Shown in pieces: positions 52,196-60,204 of a stretch of 64,000 nt of DNA. The stretch's first letter is position 1, and every line of letters begins with the position of its first letter. Where the stretch lies: positions 124,001-188,000 of the forward strand of contig NZ_LGEK01000017.1 in assembly GCF_001636615.1 (NCBI RefSeq), read 5' to 3'. This DNA comes from Mucilaginibacter sp. L294 (lineage in GTDB: Bacteria; Bacteroidota; Bacteroidia; Sphingobacteriales; Sphingobacteriaceae). The notes under the pieces were generated by a model. It was not told where the DNA came from and made no database searches. It saw nothing but the letters and a program-made list of their open reading frames with translations. The translations under genes and the position numbers were made by a program.

Positions 52196-52250
52196 GAAGT
52201 TTAAAGTAGAGTCAAGAGGTAGGAATTAAGAGCCAAGATAAAAGCGGCTT
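52196..52250 (+). repeat. Heptamer tract after hemH stop
   Basis: In 7-bp register: AGTCAAG, AGGTAGG, AATTAAG, AGCCAAG, ATAAAAG, preceded by less regular AGTTTAA. Same order of events as after ahcY and ettA. Confidence 0.55.
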
Positions 52251-52260
52251 TCTGCCCGCG

Positions 52261-52357
52261 CGTCATTGCGAGGAACGAAGCAATCTCTTGACTATGCATG
52301 ATCGCCTTGCATATTAATACTTTTCTATCGGGAGATTGCTTCGTTCCTCGCAATGGC
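52261..52357. repeat. GTCAT-type palindrome, subtype B
   Basis: CGTCATTGCGAGGAACGAAGCAATCTC left arm, GAGATTGCTTCGTTCCTCGCAATGGCG right arm, loop with ATCGCCTTGCATA as in the 29507 copy. Confidence 0.85.
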
Positions 52358-52376
52358 GGGTTGTTAATAATGACGG

Positions 52377-53849
52377 TTAGTCTACAACCTCACTCACGAT
52401 CTTCGCCGATAGCAAACAAAGCGGGATCCCACCACCAGGATGTACGCTGCCCCCGCAAAAATATAATCCCTGTACTTTTGATGATTGATTGGCATGCCTC
52501 AAAAATGCCGCGAACTGGTTGTTAGAACTGGTGCCGTAAATAGACCCCTTGTATGATGATGTTTTGCTTTCGATACTGCGCGGATCAAGGATGCTTTCGT
52601 TAACAATAAGCGGGCCGATATTTTCACCTAACAAACGGGATAGCTTGGCAATAATATTCTTACGGGCATCAGCAATCAATTTATCCCAGTCCTGCCCGTT
52701 ATTGGCGGGTACGTTGATCATCACAAACCAGTTTTCGCATTCTGCCGGTGCATCATTGGGTTTTAGTTTTGAGCTGATGTTGAGATAAACAGTTGGGTCG
52801 GTATAAATATCCTGTTGTTTCCAGATGTGTTCAAATTCGGCTTTATAATCAGCGCTAAAGAATATGTTATGCAGGTCGAGTACGGGGAACTGTTTCTTTA
52901 TCCCCCAATAAAATATCAACGCCGAACTGCTGCGTTCCTGGTTTAATGTTTTCTTTGGATGTAGTTGCGGATGTTTACTGAGCAGCCGGTTGTAGGTAAA
53001 CCACACATCCATGTTAGATACCACAACATCAGCCAAAATATTTTCACCCTTTGCACGGATGCCTTTTGCCAAGCCATTAATAACTACGATCTCATCAACG
53101 GGATAGTTATACCGGAAATTTACGCCCAGTTCTTCAGCCAGTTTTACCAGGCTTTGGGTAATGCTATACATGCCACCGTCAGGGAAATACGCGCCGAAGT
53201 GATGTTCCAGATGTGGTATCACGTTTAAGGTTGCCGGCGCCTGGTATGGGTCGGAGCCATTGTATGTGGCATAGCGGTCGAAAAGCTGCACCACACGTAC
53301 ATCCTTAAAGCTAGTTGCATTAGCCTTATGCATGGTACGGAATGGGTCTATCTTCGGGAATCTAAATATCGATCTGAGCGTATCCCACCGCAAATAAGTT
53401 TTCAGCTTGTGCAGCGACCGCTCTAAAAAAACATGATTAGTAATGCTGTAAATATCCCGGCTGTTGGCCAGGTGTTTTACTACGGATGCGGCGGGTTCGC
53501 CGGTTTTGTTTTCTATTTCCTCCGCGAACTTTTTAGTATCGGCGTAAGCGTTGATGCGGGAGCTGTCTTCGTAAAAGTATTTGCAAACCATATCCAGCTT
53601 TTGATAAGTGAAATAGTCGGCAGGGTTTTTACCGGCCAGTGTAAAAAGTTCATCCACATATTGCGGCATGGTGAACAGGCTTGGCCCGGCATCAAAACGG
53701 TAACCGTGCTGCTCAATCTGGGAGAGTTTACCTCCCGGGTAACTGTTAGCGTCGTAAACCTTAACAGTATAACCCTTAACCGCCAAACGGATAGCCGTAG
53801 CTATGCCCGCTATACCGGCACCAATAATTACAGCTTTTTGTTGAGGCAT
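52377..53849 (-). CDS. crtD: CrtI-family carotenoid desaturase, CrtD-like
   Basis: 490 aa from the Met at 53849 (MPQQKAVIIGAGIAGIATAIRLA); the open frame continues 81 bp upstream through a GTCAT-like repeat and is rejected. FAD-binding GAGIAGIAT near the N-terminus, PGGKLSQIEQHGYRFDAGPS, and C-terminal GLYFCGGSVHPGGGIPLCLLSAK. The GPSLFTMP and ALIFYWGI segments resemble the 1'-hydroxy-carotenoid 3',4'-desaturases of this phylum, which act after CruF. A phytoene desaturase role cannot be excluded. Convergent with hemH. Confidence 0.72.
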   Translation of the reverse strand: MPQQKAVIIGAGIAGIATAIRLAVKGYTVKVYDANSYPGGKLSQIEQHGYRFDAGPSLFTMPQYVDELFTLAGKNPADYFTYQKLDMVCKYFYEDSSRINAYADTKKFAEEIENKTGEPAASVVKHLANSRDIYSITNHVFLERSLHKLKTYLRWDTLRSIFRFPKIDPFRTMHKANATSFKDVRVVQLFDRYATYNGSDPYQAPATLNVIPHLEHHFGAYFPDGGMYSITQSLVKLAEELGVNFRYNYPVDEIVVINGLAKGIRAKGENILADVVVSNMDVWFTYNRLLSKHPQLHPKKTLNQERSSSALIFYWGIKKQFPVLDLHNIFFSADYKAEFEHIWKQQDIYTDPTVYLNISSKLKPNDAPAECENWFVMINVPANNGQDWDKLIADARKNIIAKLSRLLGENIGPLIVNESILDPRSIESKTSSYKGSIYGTSSNNQFAAFLRHANQSSKVQGLYFCGGSVHPGGGIPLCLLSAKIVSEVVD

Positions 53850-53905
53850 GGGGTAAAGATAAAGAAAACCCCTAACCCCCTGAAGGGGGAATAGAATAAA
53901 CATGA

Positions 53906-53965
53906 TGTCATGGTGAGCCTGCCTAACCATTAACGGACTAATCCTTCGACAAGCTCAGGATGGGA
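53906..53965. repeat. GTCAT-type element, divergent subtype
   Basis: GTCATGGTGAGCCTGCC...TAATCCTTCGACAAGCTCAGGATGGGA, sharing the TCGACAAGCTCAG arm with 2962-2990. It sits upstream of the CrtD-like gene and is read through by the rejected N-terminal extension. Confidence 0.5.
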
Positions 53966-53973
53966 AATTCCTT

Positions 53974-54750
53974 TTAGTTTTTTACCTTTTCGAAATACTT
54001 ACCGGTGAATTTATAAGTAATAAGTTTCCTGGTCATGTTTCCTTTTGCATCAACCAGTGGTATTTTGATAGTTTTGGTAGTTGCGTCGAATGTAATGGTT
54101 GGCCTTTTTCCATATGGTACGTAAGCTATTGAACCAAAATCGTAATCGTAAAAAATCTTGCTGTTAATGCCAGACTGAGTCTTGATGAGTTTTACATTTT
54201 GGTTTAATTTATCATTCTCAATAGCGAAAATTTTAATTCCGGTACCTGCGTACCTGGAAGAATATATTGCACCATAAATGCCTAAATAATAGGTTTTATT
54301 GCCGGTTTTAAATGTGTAAAGGTTGCTATAAAATGGAATATAAATATCGTTAGTTCCGGTTAGCAAAACAGCGTTTGTTTTATCCCCGGTTCTATACTGT
54401 ATGACGTTTGCAAACTCGCGCATTGTTCCCCCACCTCCGGTATCCCACGAATAGATCCTGAATAAACCATCAGTGGAAGTGAACATGTCAAGGCGCTCTT
54501 TTTTTAATGAAGTAAATGGTTCATTAATTGTAAAAGCATAATTTTCAGTGTAATTTTTTAATTTCTTCCCAAACGCATCGGTCGCATTTTCAAGTGAATC
54601 ATCACCCGCATCACTTCTTTTCTGGTCCCAATAACCTATCCTCTTAAACGATTTCAACAAATCAGCTTCAATCGCTTTTGGGCTTTGCGCAAACGTGGGT
54701 TTTGAGAAGACAACGGCCGCAATTAGCAGCAATATTTTAGCAGGTTTCAT
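53974..54750 (-). CDS. Secreted protein of unknown function
   Basis: 258 aa. Signal peptide ~1-21 (ILLLIAAVVFSKPTFA). The mature part starts with KAIEADLLKSFKRIGYWDQKRSD and a Tyr/Asp-rich beta region (IYSWDTGGGGTMREFANVIQY, LYTFKTGNKTYYLGIYGAIY), ending with LITYKFTGKYFEKVKN. I do not recognise a named family. Monocistronic between the CrtD-like gene and asd, each with its own unit. Confidence 0.65.
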   Translation of the reverse strand: MKPAKILLLIAAVVFSKPTFAQSPKAIEADLLKSFKRIGYWDQKRSDAGDDSLENATDAFGKKLKNYTENYAFTINEPFTSLKKERLDMFTSTDGLFRIYSWDTGGGGTMREFANVIQYRTGDKTNAVLLTGTNDIYIPFYSNLYTFKTGNKTYYLGIYGAIYSSRYAGTGIKIFAIENDKLNQNVKLIKTQSGINSKIFYDYDFGSIAYVPYGKRPTITFDATTKTIKIPLVDAKGNMTRKLITYKFTGKYFEKVKN

Positions 54751-54760
54751 TAGAAATAAA

Positions 54761-54792
54761 AATAGGGATAATCATCAGATCATCCCTATTAA
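54761..54792 (-). terminator. asd terminator
   Basis: AATAGGGATGAT / ATTATCCCTATT stem read on the minus strand, then TTTTATTTC. Lies ~30 bp after the asd stop. Confidence 0.78.
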
Positions 54793-54819
54793 ATATGTGG
54801 TAAAGAAATTAATCTTTAA

Positions 54820-55827
54820 CTATGCTTCTACAGCCTGCCCAATCAAATGCTTGGCAGCTAAATACTCTGCAATTTGCACCGCGTTGGTTGCTGCGCCTTT
54901 ACGCAAGTTATCTGATACTATCCAGCAGTTAAGGGTGTTGTCCTGTGTTTCGTCGCGGCGAAGGCGGCCAACAAAAACATCATCCTTATCATGCGCATCA
55001 AGCGGCATTGGGTATTTCAGGTTAGCAGGGTCATCAACTACTACAATACCCGGCGATTGTGCTAAAAGCTCGCGCACTTCGCTCAGGTCAAAGTCATGCA
55101 AAAACTCAATGTTTACCGATTCTGAGTGGCCGCCCATAACCGGGATGCGCACGGTAGTTGCAGTAACCTTAATGCTATCGTCGCCCATTATTTTTTTGGT
55201 TTCTAATATCATTTTCATCTCCTCTTTGGTGTAACCGTTTTCGGTAAATACATCAATCTGAGGGATCACGTTAAGGTCGATAGTGTACGGATAAACCTTT
55301 GGGCCATCAATACCTTTGCGCTCGTTAAAAAGCTGTTCAACCGCTTTAACACCGGTACCGGTTACCGATTGGTAGGTTGATACCACAACGCGTTTAATTT
55401 TGTATTTATCGTGCAGGGGCTTTAAGGCCACTACCAATTGTATGGTTGAGCAGTTTGGGTTAGCAATGATCTTGTCATCAGCAGTCAACACATCGGCATT
55501 TACTTCGGGTACAACCAGTTTTTTGGTTGGGTCCATACGCCAGGCCGATGAATTATCAATAACAGTAACGCCGGCTGCTGCAAAAAGCGGCGCCTGCTCT
55601 AATGAAGTGCTGCCGCCCGCGCTAAAAATAGCTACATCGGGCTTCATCTTTATCGCATCCTCAACAGAAACCACCTTAAACTGCTTATCCTTAAAAGTAA
55701 TTTCTTTACCAATACTTTTAGCGGAAGCTACGGGAATTAATTCTGTAACGGGGAAGTTGCGTTCTGTAAGAACCTGCAACATTTTAGTGCCTACCAGCCC
55801 GGTGGCACCTACTACTGCGACTTTCAT
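54820..55827 (-). CDS. asd: Aspartate-semialdehyde dehydrogenase
   Basis: 335 aa. Reduces aspartyl-4-phosphate to aspartate semialdehyde with NADPH, on the route to lysine, threonine, methionine and meso-diaminopimelate. GATGLVGTKML start, catalytic C126 in NPNCSTIQLV, the SAGGSTS and ERKGIDGPKVYPY segments, R/H pair in VRIPVMGGHSES. Normal length. Monocistronic. Confidence 0.96.
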   Translation of the reverse strand: MKVAVVGATGLVGTKMLQVLTERNFPVTELIPVASAKSIGKEITFKDKQFKVVSVEDAIKMKPDVAIFSAGGSTSLEQAPLFAAAGVTVIDNSSAWRMDPTKKLVVPEVNADVLTADDKIIANPNCSTIQLVVALKPLHDKYKIKRVVVSTYQSVTGTGVKAVEQLFNERKGIDGPKVYPYTIDLNVIPQIDVFTENGYTKEEMKMILETKKIMGDDSIKVTATTVRIPVMGGHSESVNIEFLHDFDLSEVRELLAQSPGIVVVDDPANLKYPMPLDAHDKDDVFVGRLRRDETQDNTLNCWIVSDNLRKGAATNAVQIAEYLAAKHLIGQAVEA

Positions 55828-55960
55828 TTTGTTGTGTGATTATTAAATAAAACTAAACTCCAAATATGCGAAAAATTTTCGTTTTATTCACCAGTTTGTC
55901 TACCAATTTAGTATATAAACCTTTGTTTTTGTAAAGATTAAAGGTTTTGATGCAAATTTT

Positions 55961-55968
55961 TACCTTTG
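55961..55968 (+). promoter_or_regulatory. -7 box for the threonine dehydrogenase gene
   Basis: TACCTTTG, a full TAnnTTTG match 20 bp before the ATG. No TTG at the right distance. Confidence 0.45.
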
Positions 55969-55987
55969 TACCCAAACCCGTGATCGC

Positions 55988-56938
55988 ATGAGCGAAAAGA
56001 TTTTAGTTATAGGTGCCAATGGGCAAATTGGTACCGAACTGGTAACCGCATTAAGAGGCATTCATGGTGCAGAAAATGTTATCGCATCAGATATAAACAG
56101 CCCTAATTATGCCATCCGTAATAGCGGCCCGTTCGAGTTCGCGAACGTGATGGATAAGGATAACCTGCATCATTTATTTGATAAGCACCGCCCTACGCAA
56201 GTGTATTTGCTGGCAGCTATATTATCTGCCGTAGGCGAGCAAAAACCTAAAATGGCCTGGGACCTGAACATGACAGGCCTGCTGCACATACTTGATTTTG
56301 CGGTGGAGTTTAAAACCGCAAAAGTTTTCTGGCCAAGCTCCATTGCGGTATTTGGCCCGCATTCGCCGCAATATAACACACCGCAATACTGCGTAATGGA
56401 CCCTAACACGGTTTATGGTTTTAGCAAACTGGCAGGCGAACGCTGGTGCGAATATTATTTTGAAAAATATGGCCTGGATGTACGCAGCATCCGTTACCCT
56501 GGCCTTATTGGCTGGCGCGCTAACCCGGGTGGCGGCACTACTGATTATGCCGTGCATATTTTTCACGAAGCGTTAAAAAAAGGTAAATATCAGGGTTTCC
56601 TGTCATCACAAACGGCTTTGCCTATGATGTATATGGACGATGCCATCCGTGCTACCATTAGTTTAATGGATGCCCCGGCAGAAAGCATCCACATCCGGTC
56701 GAGCTATAACCTGGCCGGGATCAGCTTTACACCCGAGCAACTGGCCGAAGAGATAAAAAAACACCTGCCCGGTTTTGAAATGAGCTATGCAGATAGCGAC
56801 CCAAGGCAGGCCATTGCCGATAGTTGGCCAAAATCAATAGATGATACACGGGCACAGCAGGACTGGGGCTGGGCTTTAGAGTACGATCTTCCGAAGATAA
56901 CGGAGGATATGCTGACCAACCTGAAAAAGATTATTTAA
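55988..56938 (+). CDS. L-threonine 3-dehydrogenase, SDR (epimerase-like) type
   Basis: 316 aa. Oxidises L-threonine to 2-amino-3-ketobutyrate with NAD+. Extended SDR fold: GANGQIGTELV, AAILSAVGEQKP, WPSSIAVFGP, the catalytic YGFSKLAGERW, RYPGLIGWRANPGGGTTDYAVHIF which is specific for the short-chain type. It pairs logically with gcvP (threonine to glycine to one-carbon units), though not adjacent. Followed 21 bp later by the YebC gene. Confidence 0.92.
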   Translation: MSEKILVIGANGQIGTELVTALRGIHGAENVIASDINSPNYAIRNSGPFEFANVMDKDNLHHLFDKHRPTQVYLLAAILSAVGEQKPKMAWDLNMTGLLHILDFAVEFKTAKVFWPSSIAVFGPHSPQYNTPQYCVMDPNTVYGFSKLAGERWCEYYFEKYGLDVRSIRYPGLIGWRANPGGGTTDYAVHIFHEALKKGKYQGFLSSQTALPMMYMDDAIRATISLMDAPAESIHIRSSYNLAGISFTPEQLAEEIKKHLPGFEMSYADSDPRQAIADSWPKSIDDTRAQQDWGWALEYDLPKITEDMLTNLKKII

Positions 56939-56998
56939 GAAAACAATATTATATTCGCCATGGCCTATAGTCCATGGGCCATGGACAAACCAATACAT

Positions 56999-57724
56999 AT
57001 GGGAAGAGCATTCGAATTCCGTAAAGAAAGAAAATTTAAGCGCTGGGCCAAAATGGCAGTGCAGTTTACCCGTTTGGGTAAAGAGATTGTAATGGCGGTT
57101 AAAGCCGGCGGCGGCGACCCTAACACCAACTCGCGCTTGCGTACGGCTGTCCAAAACTCAAAGGCGGTTAATATGCCTAAGGATAGGGTAGAGGCTGCTA
57201 TAAAACGCGCTACCAGCCGCGACGAAAAAGATTACGAAGAAATTGTATACGAAGGATACGCGCAGCACGGTGTGGCTATATTGGTAGAAACTGCTACCGA
57301 TAACCTTAACCGTACCGTTGCCAACGTGCGCAGCTACTTTACCAAATATGGCGGTACGCTGGGTAAAACAGGTTCGCTTGATTTTATCTTCAGCCGTAAA
57401 TCGGTATTTACCTTTGACCCGGGCGACCGCGACCTGGAAGAACTGGAATTTGAACTGATTGATGCCGGGCTGGAAGACCTTTTTGTGGAGGCAGACGAAG
57501 AAGGAAACGATGTAGCTGTTTTACACACTGCTTTTGAAGATTTCGGTAAAATGCAAAAAGCGCTGGAAGAGATCGGTATCGAAACAAAATCGGCCAAGCT
57601 GGAGCGTGTTGCACAATCAAACATATCGGTAACCGAAGAGCAGTCTGTTGATGTTTTCAAGATCATCGACCGTTTAGAGGAAGACGACGACGTGCAGGCG
57701 GTTTATCATAACATGGCGGAGTAA
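56999..57724 (+). CDS. YebC/PmpR family protein
   Basis: 241 aa from the ATG at 56999 (MGRAFEFRKERKFKRWAKMA). The family start; the upstream ATG at 56960 is unlikely because a TATATTCG -7-like box lies at 56949. The family has DNA-binding or translation-associated roles (YebC-type proteins assist ribosomes at polyproline in some bacteria). Conserved GGDPNTNSRLRTAVQNSKAVNMPKD, YEGYAQHGVAILVE and TDNLNRTVANVRSYFTKYGG. Cytoplasmic. Confidence 0.9.
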   Translation: MGRAFEFRKERKFKRWAKMAVQFTRLGKEIVMAVKAGGGDPNTNSRLRTAVQNSKAVNMPKDRVEAAIKRATSRDEKDYEEIVYEGYAQHGVAILVETATDNLNRTVANVRSYFTKYGGTLGKTGSLDFIFSRKSVFTFDPGDRDLEELEFELIDAGLEDLFVEADEEGNDVAVLHTAFEDFGKMQKALEEIGIETKSAKLERVAQSNISVTEEQSVDVFKIIDRLEEDDDVQAVYHNMAE

Positions 57725-57739
57725 ATAATTTCACCACTT

Positions 57740-57833
57740 GTCATGCTGAACATAGTGAAGCATCTATTCGCCGACATACATATCGGTAATGCACAGTTAG
57801 CGAATAGATCCTTCGCTCTCGCTCAGGATGACA
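57740..57833. repeat. GTCAT-type palindrome, subtype A
   Basis: GTCATGCTGAACATAGTGAAGCATCTATTCG left arm; CGAATAGATCCTTCGCTCTCGCTCAGGATGAC right arm. Perfectly alignable with 60205-60265. Confidence 0.78.
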
Positions 57834-57851
57834 AATTAAGTTAAAAACATT

Positions 57852-58067
57852 ATGCCACTATTTTCATCAAGCAAGCAGGAAAAAAAAGTTAAGGTAACCT
57901 TTGCCAATGGTTTGCTTTTTGTGGAGAAAGCAGATGGTAAGCAACAGGCGTTCCCGCTGGAATGGTTCCCCAAACTGATGAACGCTACCGACGAGGAGCG
58001 TGAAGACTGGAAACAAACCGCAAACGGCATCCACTTTAATGGGCTGGATGTGGACGTTGCACTGTAA
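57852..58067 (+). CDS. DUF2442 protein
   Basis: 71 aa. A compact basic-acidic fold: VKVTFANGLLFVEKADGKQQAFPLEWFPKL and the end GIHFNGLDVDVAL, typical of DUF2442, small proteins often found near toxin-antitoxin loci or alone. No toxin partner is adjacent here. Heptamers begin at the base after its stop. Confidence 0.75.
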   Translation: MPLFSSSKQEKKVKVTFANGLLFVEKADGKQQAFPLEWFPKLMNATDEEREDWKQTANGIHFNGLDVDVAL

Positions 58068-58144
58068 GAGATTTGAGAATAGAGATATGAGATATGAGAT
58101 AAAAGGGCTTCGGTCTCACATCTCAAGTCTCATATCTTATATCT
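58068..58144. repeat. Palindrome with 7-bp tandem arms
   Basis: GAGATTT, GAGAATA, GAGATAT, GAGATAT, GAGATAA from 58068, then AAGGGCTTCGG; the right arm on the opposite strand reads AGATATA, AGATATG, AGACTTG, AGATGTG, AGACC. Begins right after the DUF2442 stop and ends ~10 bp before the next start. Its CACATCT units match the tract inside waaA. Confidence 0.85.
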
Positions 58145-58153
58145 AAATAAAGC

Positions 58154-59167
58154 ATGACTTTCGAAGAGTTTTTTAATAAGAAGCGGATAGACCTGGTTGC
58201 CTTAAAGGCAGCAGAGCCGGGCCTGTTTACTGAATTTGAAAAACACTTTACCCAAATGGGCGAAAAAAGCTTCGACCATACCAAAAAATACTGGTTCAAC
58301 AAATTAAGGTTGCAATACCACCTGGCGCCCGAGCTTAAGCCCGAGAAAATGCACCAGGAGAATCAGCTGGCCGAGCAAACCATCGTTGAAACATTAACCG
58401 ATAGTATCCCGGCACCATCAACAGGTTTTAAACCAAGGTTTAAACCGGCAATGGCAAGCAATCCCTCAGAACCTGCAGCTGAGCAAACACATGTATCGGG
58501 AGCTGAACAACCCGCCACACTGCAAACCGAAGCCCCCGCAGAAACAACTACGCCAATACCTGGCTTTAAGCCACGTTTTAATGCGAAGATGGTAGCGCCA
58601 AAACCTGTGGAAGCGGATGAGGTAAAACCAGCGCAAGAACCTGCTGCAGAAACGGCAACTCCATCGGAAAGTGCAACACCAAAACCCGGATTTAAGCCGC
58701 GCTTTAATATGAAAACGGCTGCCCCACAACCAGCTGAAATGGCTGATAATAAAATAGAACCGGATCAGGCTGCTACAGCGGATACAGAAACAGCCTCAGC
58801 GGCAGAAACGCCAGCTACTGCACCAAAACCTGGTTTTAAACCGCGTTTCAATATGAAAACGATGGCACCGAAATCAGCAGAGGAAAAAACAGAACCTGAA
58901 CCAGCAGAGAAACCGGCAGATGTTACAGACCCCGCACCTGAGGCTACCCCAAAAGTTGGTTTTAAGCCGAGGTTTAATGCTAAAACAATGGCGCCTAAAA
59001 CAGCTGTCGAAGAGAAAAAAGAAGAGGTTGAACAGCCGGTTGTAGAAGCAAAACCTGCTGACGCAGAACAAACAGAAAACCCGGCGGAAACACCGGTTGC
59101 ACCAAAAATTGGCTTTAAACCCAGGTTTAACGCCAAAACCACCAAACCACAACCACCCCAAGAATAG
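58154..59167 (+). CDS. Repetitive protein with six GFKPRF motifs
   Basis: 337 aa. Residues 1-60 form a small helical domain (MTFEEFFNKKRIDLVALKAA, then SFDHTKKYWFNKLRLQYHL). The rest is Pro/Ala/Glu/Thr-rich linker with six copies of a GFKPRF motif at residues 91, 137, 179, 227, 269 and 320. Each is followed by N-[AM]-K-T-x-A-P or similar and spaced 42-51 residues apart. No signal peptide or TM, so cytoplasmic. The motif array with disordered linkers suggests multivalent binding to a partner. I do not recognise the family. It is followed 6 bp later by a 133-aa gene, so the two are likely co-expressed. Confidence 0.8.
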   Translation: MTFEEFFNKKRIDLVALKAAEPGLFTEFEKHFTQMGEKSFDHTKKYWFNKLRLQYHLAPELKPEKMHQENQLAEQTIVETLTDSIPAPSTGFKPRFKPAMASNPSEPAAEQTHVSGAEQPATLQTEAPAETTTPIPGFKPRFNAKMVAPKPVEADEVKPAQEPAAETATPSESATPKPGFKPRFNMKTAAPQPAEMADNKIEPDQAATADTETASAAETPATAPKPGFKPRFNMKTMAPKSAEEKTEPEPAEKPADVTDPAPEATPKVGFKPRFNAKTMAPKTAVEEKKEEVEQPVVEAKPADAEQTENPAETPVAPKIGFKPRFNAKTTKPQPPQE

Positions 59168-59173
59168 TGTAAT

Positions 59174-59575
59174 ATGGAAACTGAAGATCTTTTTAATGAA
59201 CGCAGGGGCGCAGAAGAACAGCCAAAAAAAGATAGTCCGCTGGTTAGTTTAGAGCGCGACCTTAAATTCTTTAACGAATCTATCCGCGAGGTGGCGGTAG
59301 AGATCATGGTAGAAGGCCTGTCATTGCACCCGATATTCATCGCCCATCAGCATGAAATTAAACTGGGCGAACTGATACTTGACAGGATAGAGCTAAACAC
59401 CGCATGGAGCATCCATGCATCCACCATCGAGGAGTTTACAGAGCGCGGTATCATCAAAGCCGAACTGAAAGAACGTTTCCTATCTACCTATAAAAACCCT
59501 AACGATTTTATGTGCCTGTTTGTGGTAGTACCCGAGGGGGCAAATTTTGTTTATTACCCGTACGTAAAGAGTTGA
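59174..59575 (+). CDS. Conserved protein of unknown function
   Basis: 133 aa. Starts METEDLFNERRGAEEQPKKD (disordered), then an alpha-beta domain: SLERDLKFFNESIREVAVEIM, then LHPIFIAHQHEIKLGELILD, AWSIHASTIEEFTERGIIK and FMCLFVVVPEGANFVYYPY. No signal or TM. Placed 6 bp after the GFKPRF protein gene and probably translated with it. I do not recognise a named function. Confidence 0.65.
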   Translation: METEDLFNERRGAEEQPKKDSPLVSLERDLKFFNESIREVAVEIMVEGLSLHPIFIAHQHEIKLGELILDRIELNTAWSIHASTIEEFTERGIIKAELKERFLSTYKNPNDFMCLFVVVPEGANFVYYPYVKS

Positions 59576-59676
59576 GGATTGTTGGAACGTTTGAAAGTTG
59601 AAATGTTCCGTTATATTTACATATCAAAAGGCGCTTTAACTTTACAACGTTTAAACCTTATAACATTTCAACATCG
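59576..59676. repeat. Palindrome with 8-bp tandem arms (GTTGAAAT family)
   Basis: Left arm GTTGGAAC, GTTTGAAA, GTTGAAAT, GTTCCGTT; right arm on the opposite strand GTTGAAAT, GTTATAAG, GTTTAAAC, GTTGTAAA, GTTAAAGC. Octamers in strict step on both sides; lies in the 106-bp gap before the phosphoribosyltransferase. Confidence 0.82.
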
Positions 59677-59681
59677 TCACC

Positions 59682-60191
59682 ATGTCTGATAAAAAGATCC
59701 TGATATTAAACCAGCAGCAAATACAGCAAAAGATAGATCGTATTGCTTACCAGATATTGGAAGATAATTTTGATGAAAAAGAGATCCTGATCGCCGGGAT
59801 CCTTCCGCGCGGTAACCACGTGGCGCAGAGGTTAAAAACAATATTAGATAAAATAGCACCGTTCTCCAGCCGTTTATTAACCATTGAGCTTGATAAACAA
59901 AGCAGCCAGCTACACGCCAAAATTGATTTTGATGTGCAGGATTGTAGCAACAAGGTTATTGTTTTGGTAGATGATGTGCTAAACAGCGGCAAAACCCTTG
60001 CTTATGGTTTCGGTGTGTTTTTGGATGTGCCACTTAAAAAACTACGCACCGTTGTACTGATAGACCGCAACCACAAAAACTTCCCGGTAACTACCGATTA
60101 TGCTGGTATTGCCCTGTCAACCGTTATAAAAGAGCATGTTGACGTTGTGCTTGATGTAGCAGGGCAGGAAGATGCCGTTTATTTGAGGTAG
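59682..60191 (+). CDS. Phosphoribosyltransferase (PyrR-like)
   Basis: 169 aa. Type I PRTase fold with the PRPP-binding motif VIVLVDDVLNSGKTL; upstream IAGILPRGNHVAQRL and downstream VDVVLDVAGQEDAVY. Family members salvage bases or, as PyrR, regulate pyrimidine genes while having uracil PRTase activity. No pyr gene is adjacent, so a regulator role cannot be decided. Cytoplasmic. Confidence 0.85.
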   Translation: MSDKKILILNQQQIQQKIDRIAYQILEDNFDEKEILIAGILPRGNHVAQRLKTILDKIAPFSSRLLTIELDKQSSQLHAKIDFDVQDCSNKVIVLVDDVLNSGKTLAYGFGVFLDVPLKKLRTVVLIDRNHKNFPVTTDYAGIALSTVIKEHVDVVLDVAGQEDAVYLR

Positions 60192-60204
60192 TTGCCCCTC
60201 ATTT

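Noticed and set aside
53850-53930. N-terminal extension of the CrtD-like protein
   Set aside because: Encoded by repeat DNA (AACCCCTAACCCCC and a GTCAT-like element); the FAD motif begins properly at the internal Met.
58154-59167. GFKPRF repeats as a CRISPR or DNA-level tandem repeat
   Set aside because: Spacing is uneven (42-51 codons) and conservation is at protein level.
58765-59340. 191-codon minus-strand frame over the GFKPRF gene
   Set aside because: Repetitive antisense of the Pro/Ala-rich linkers.
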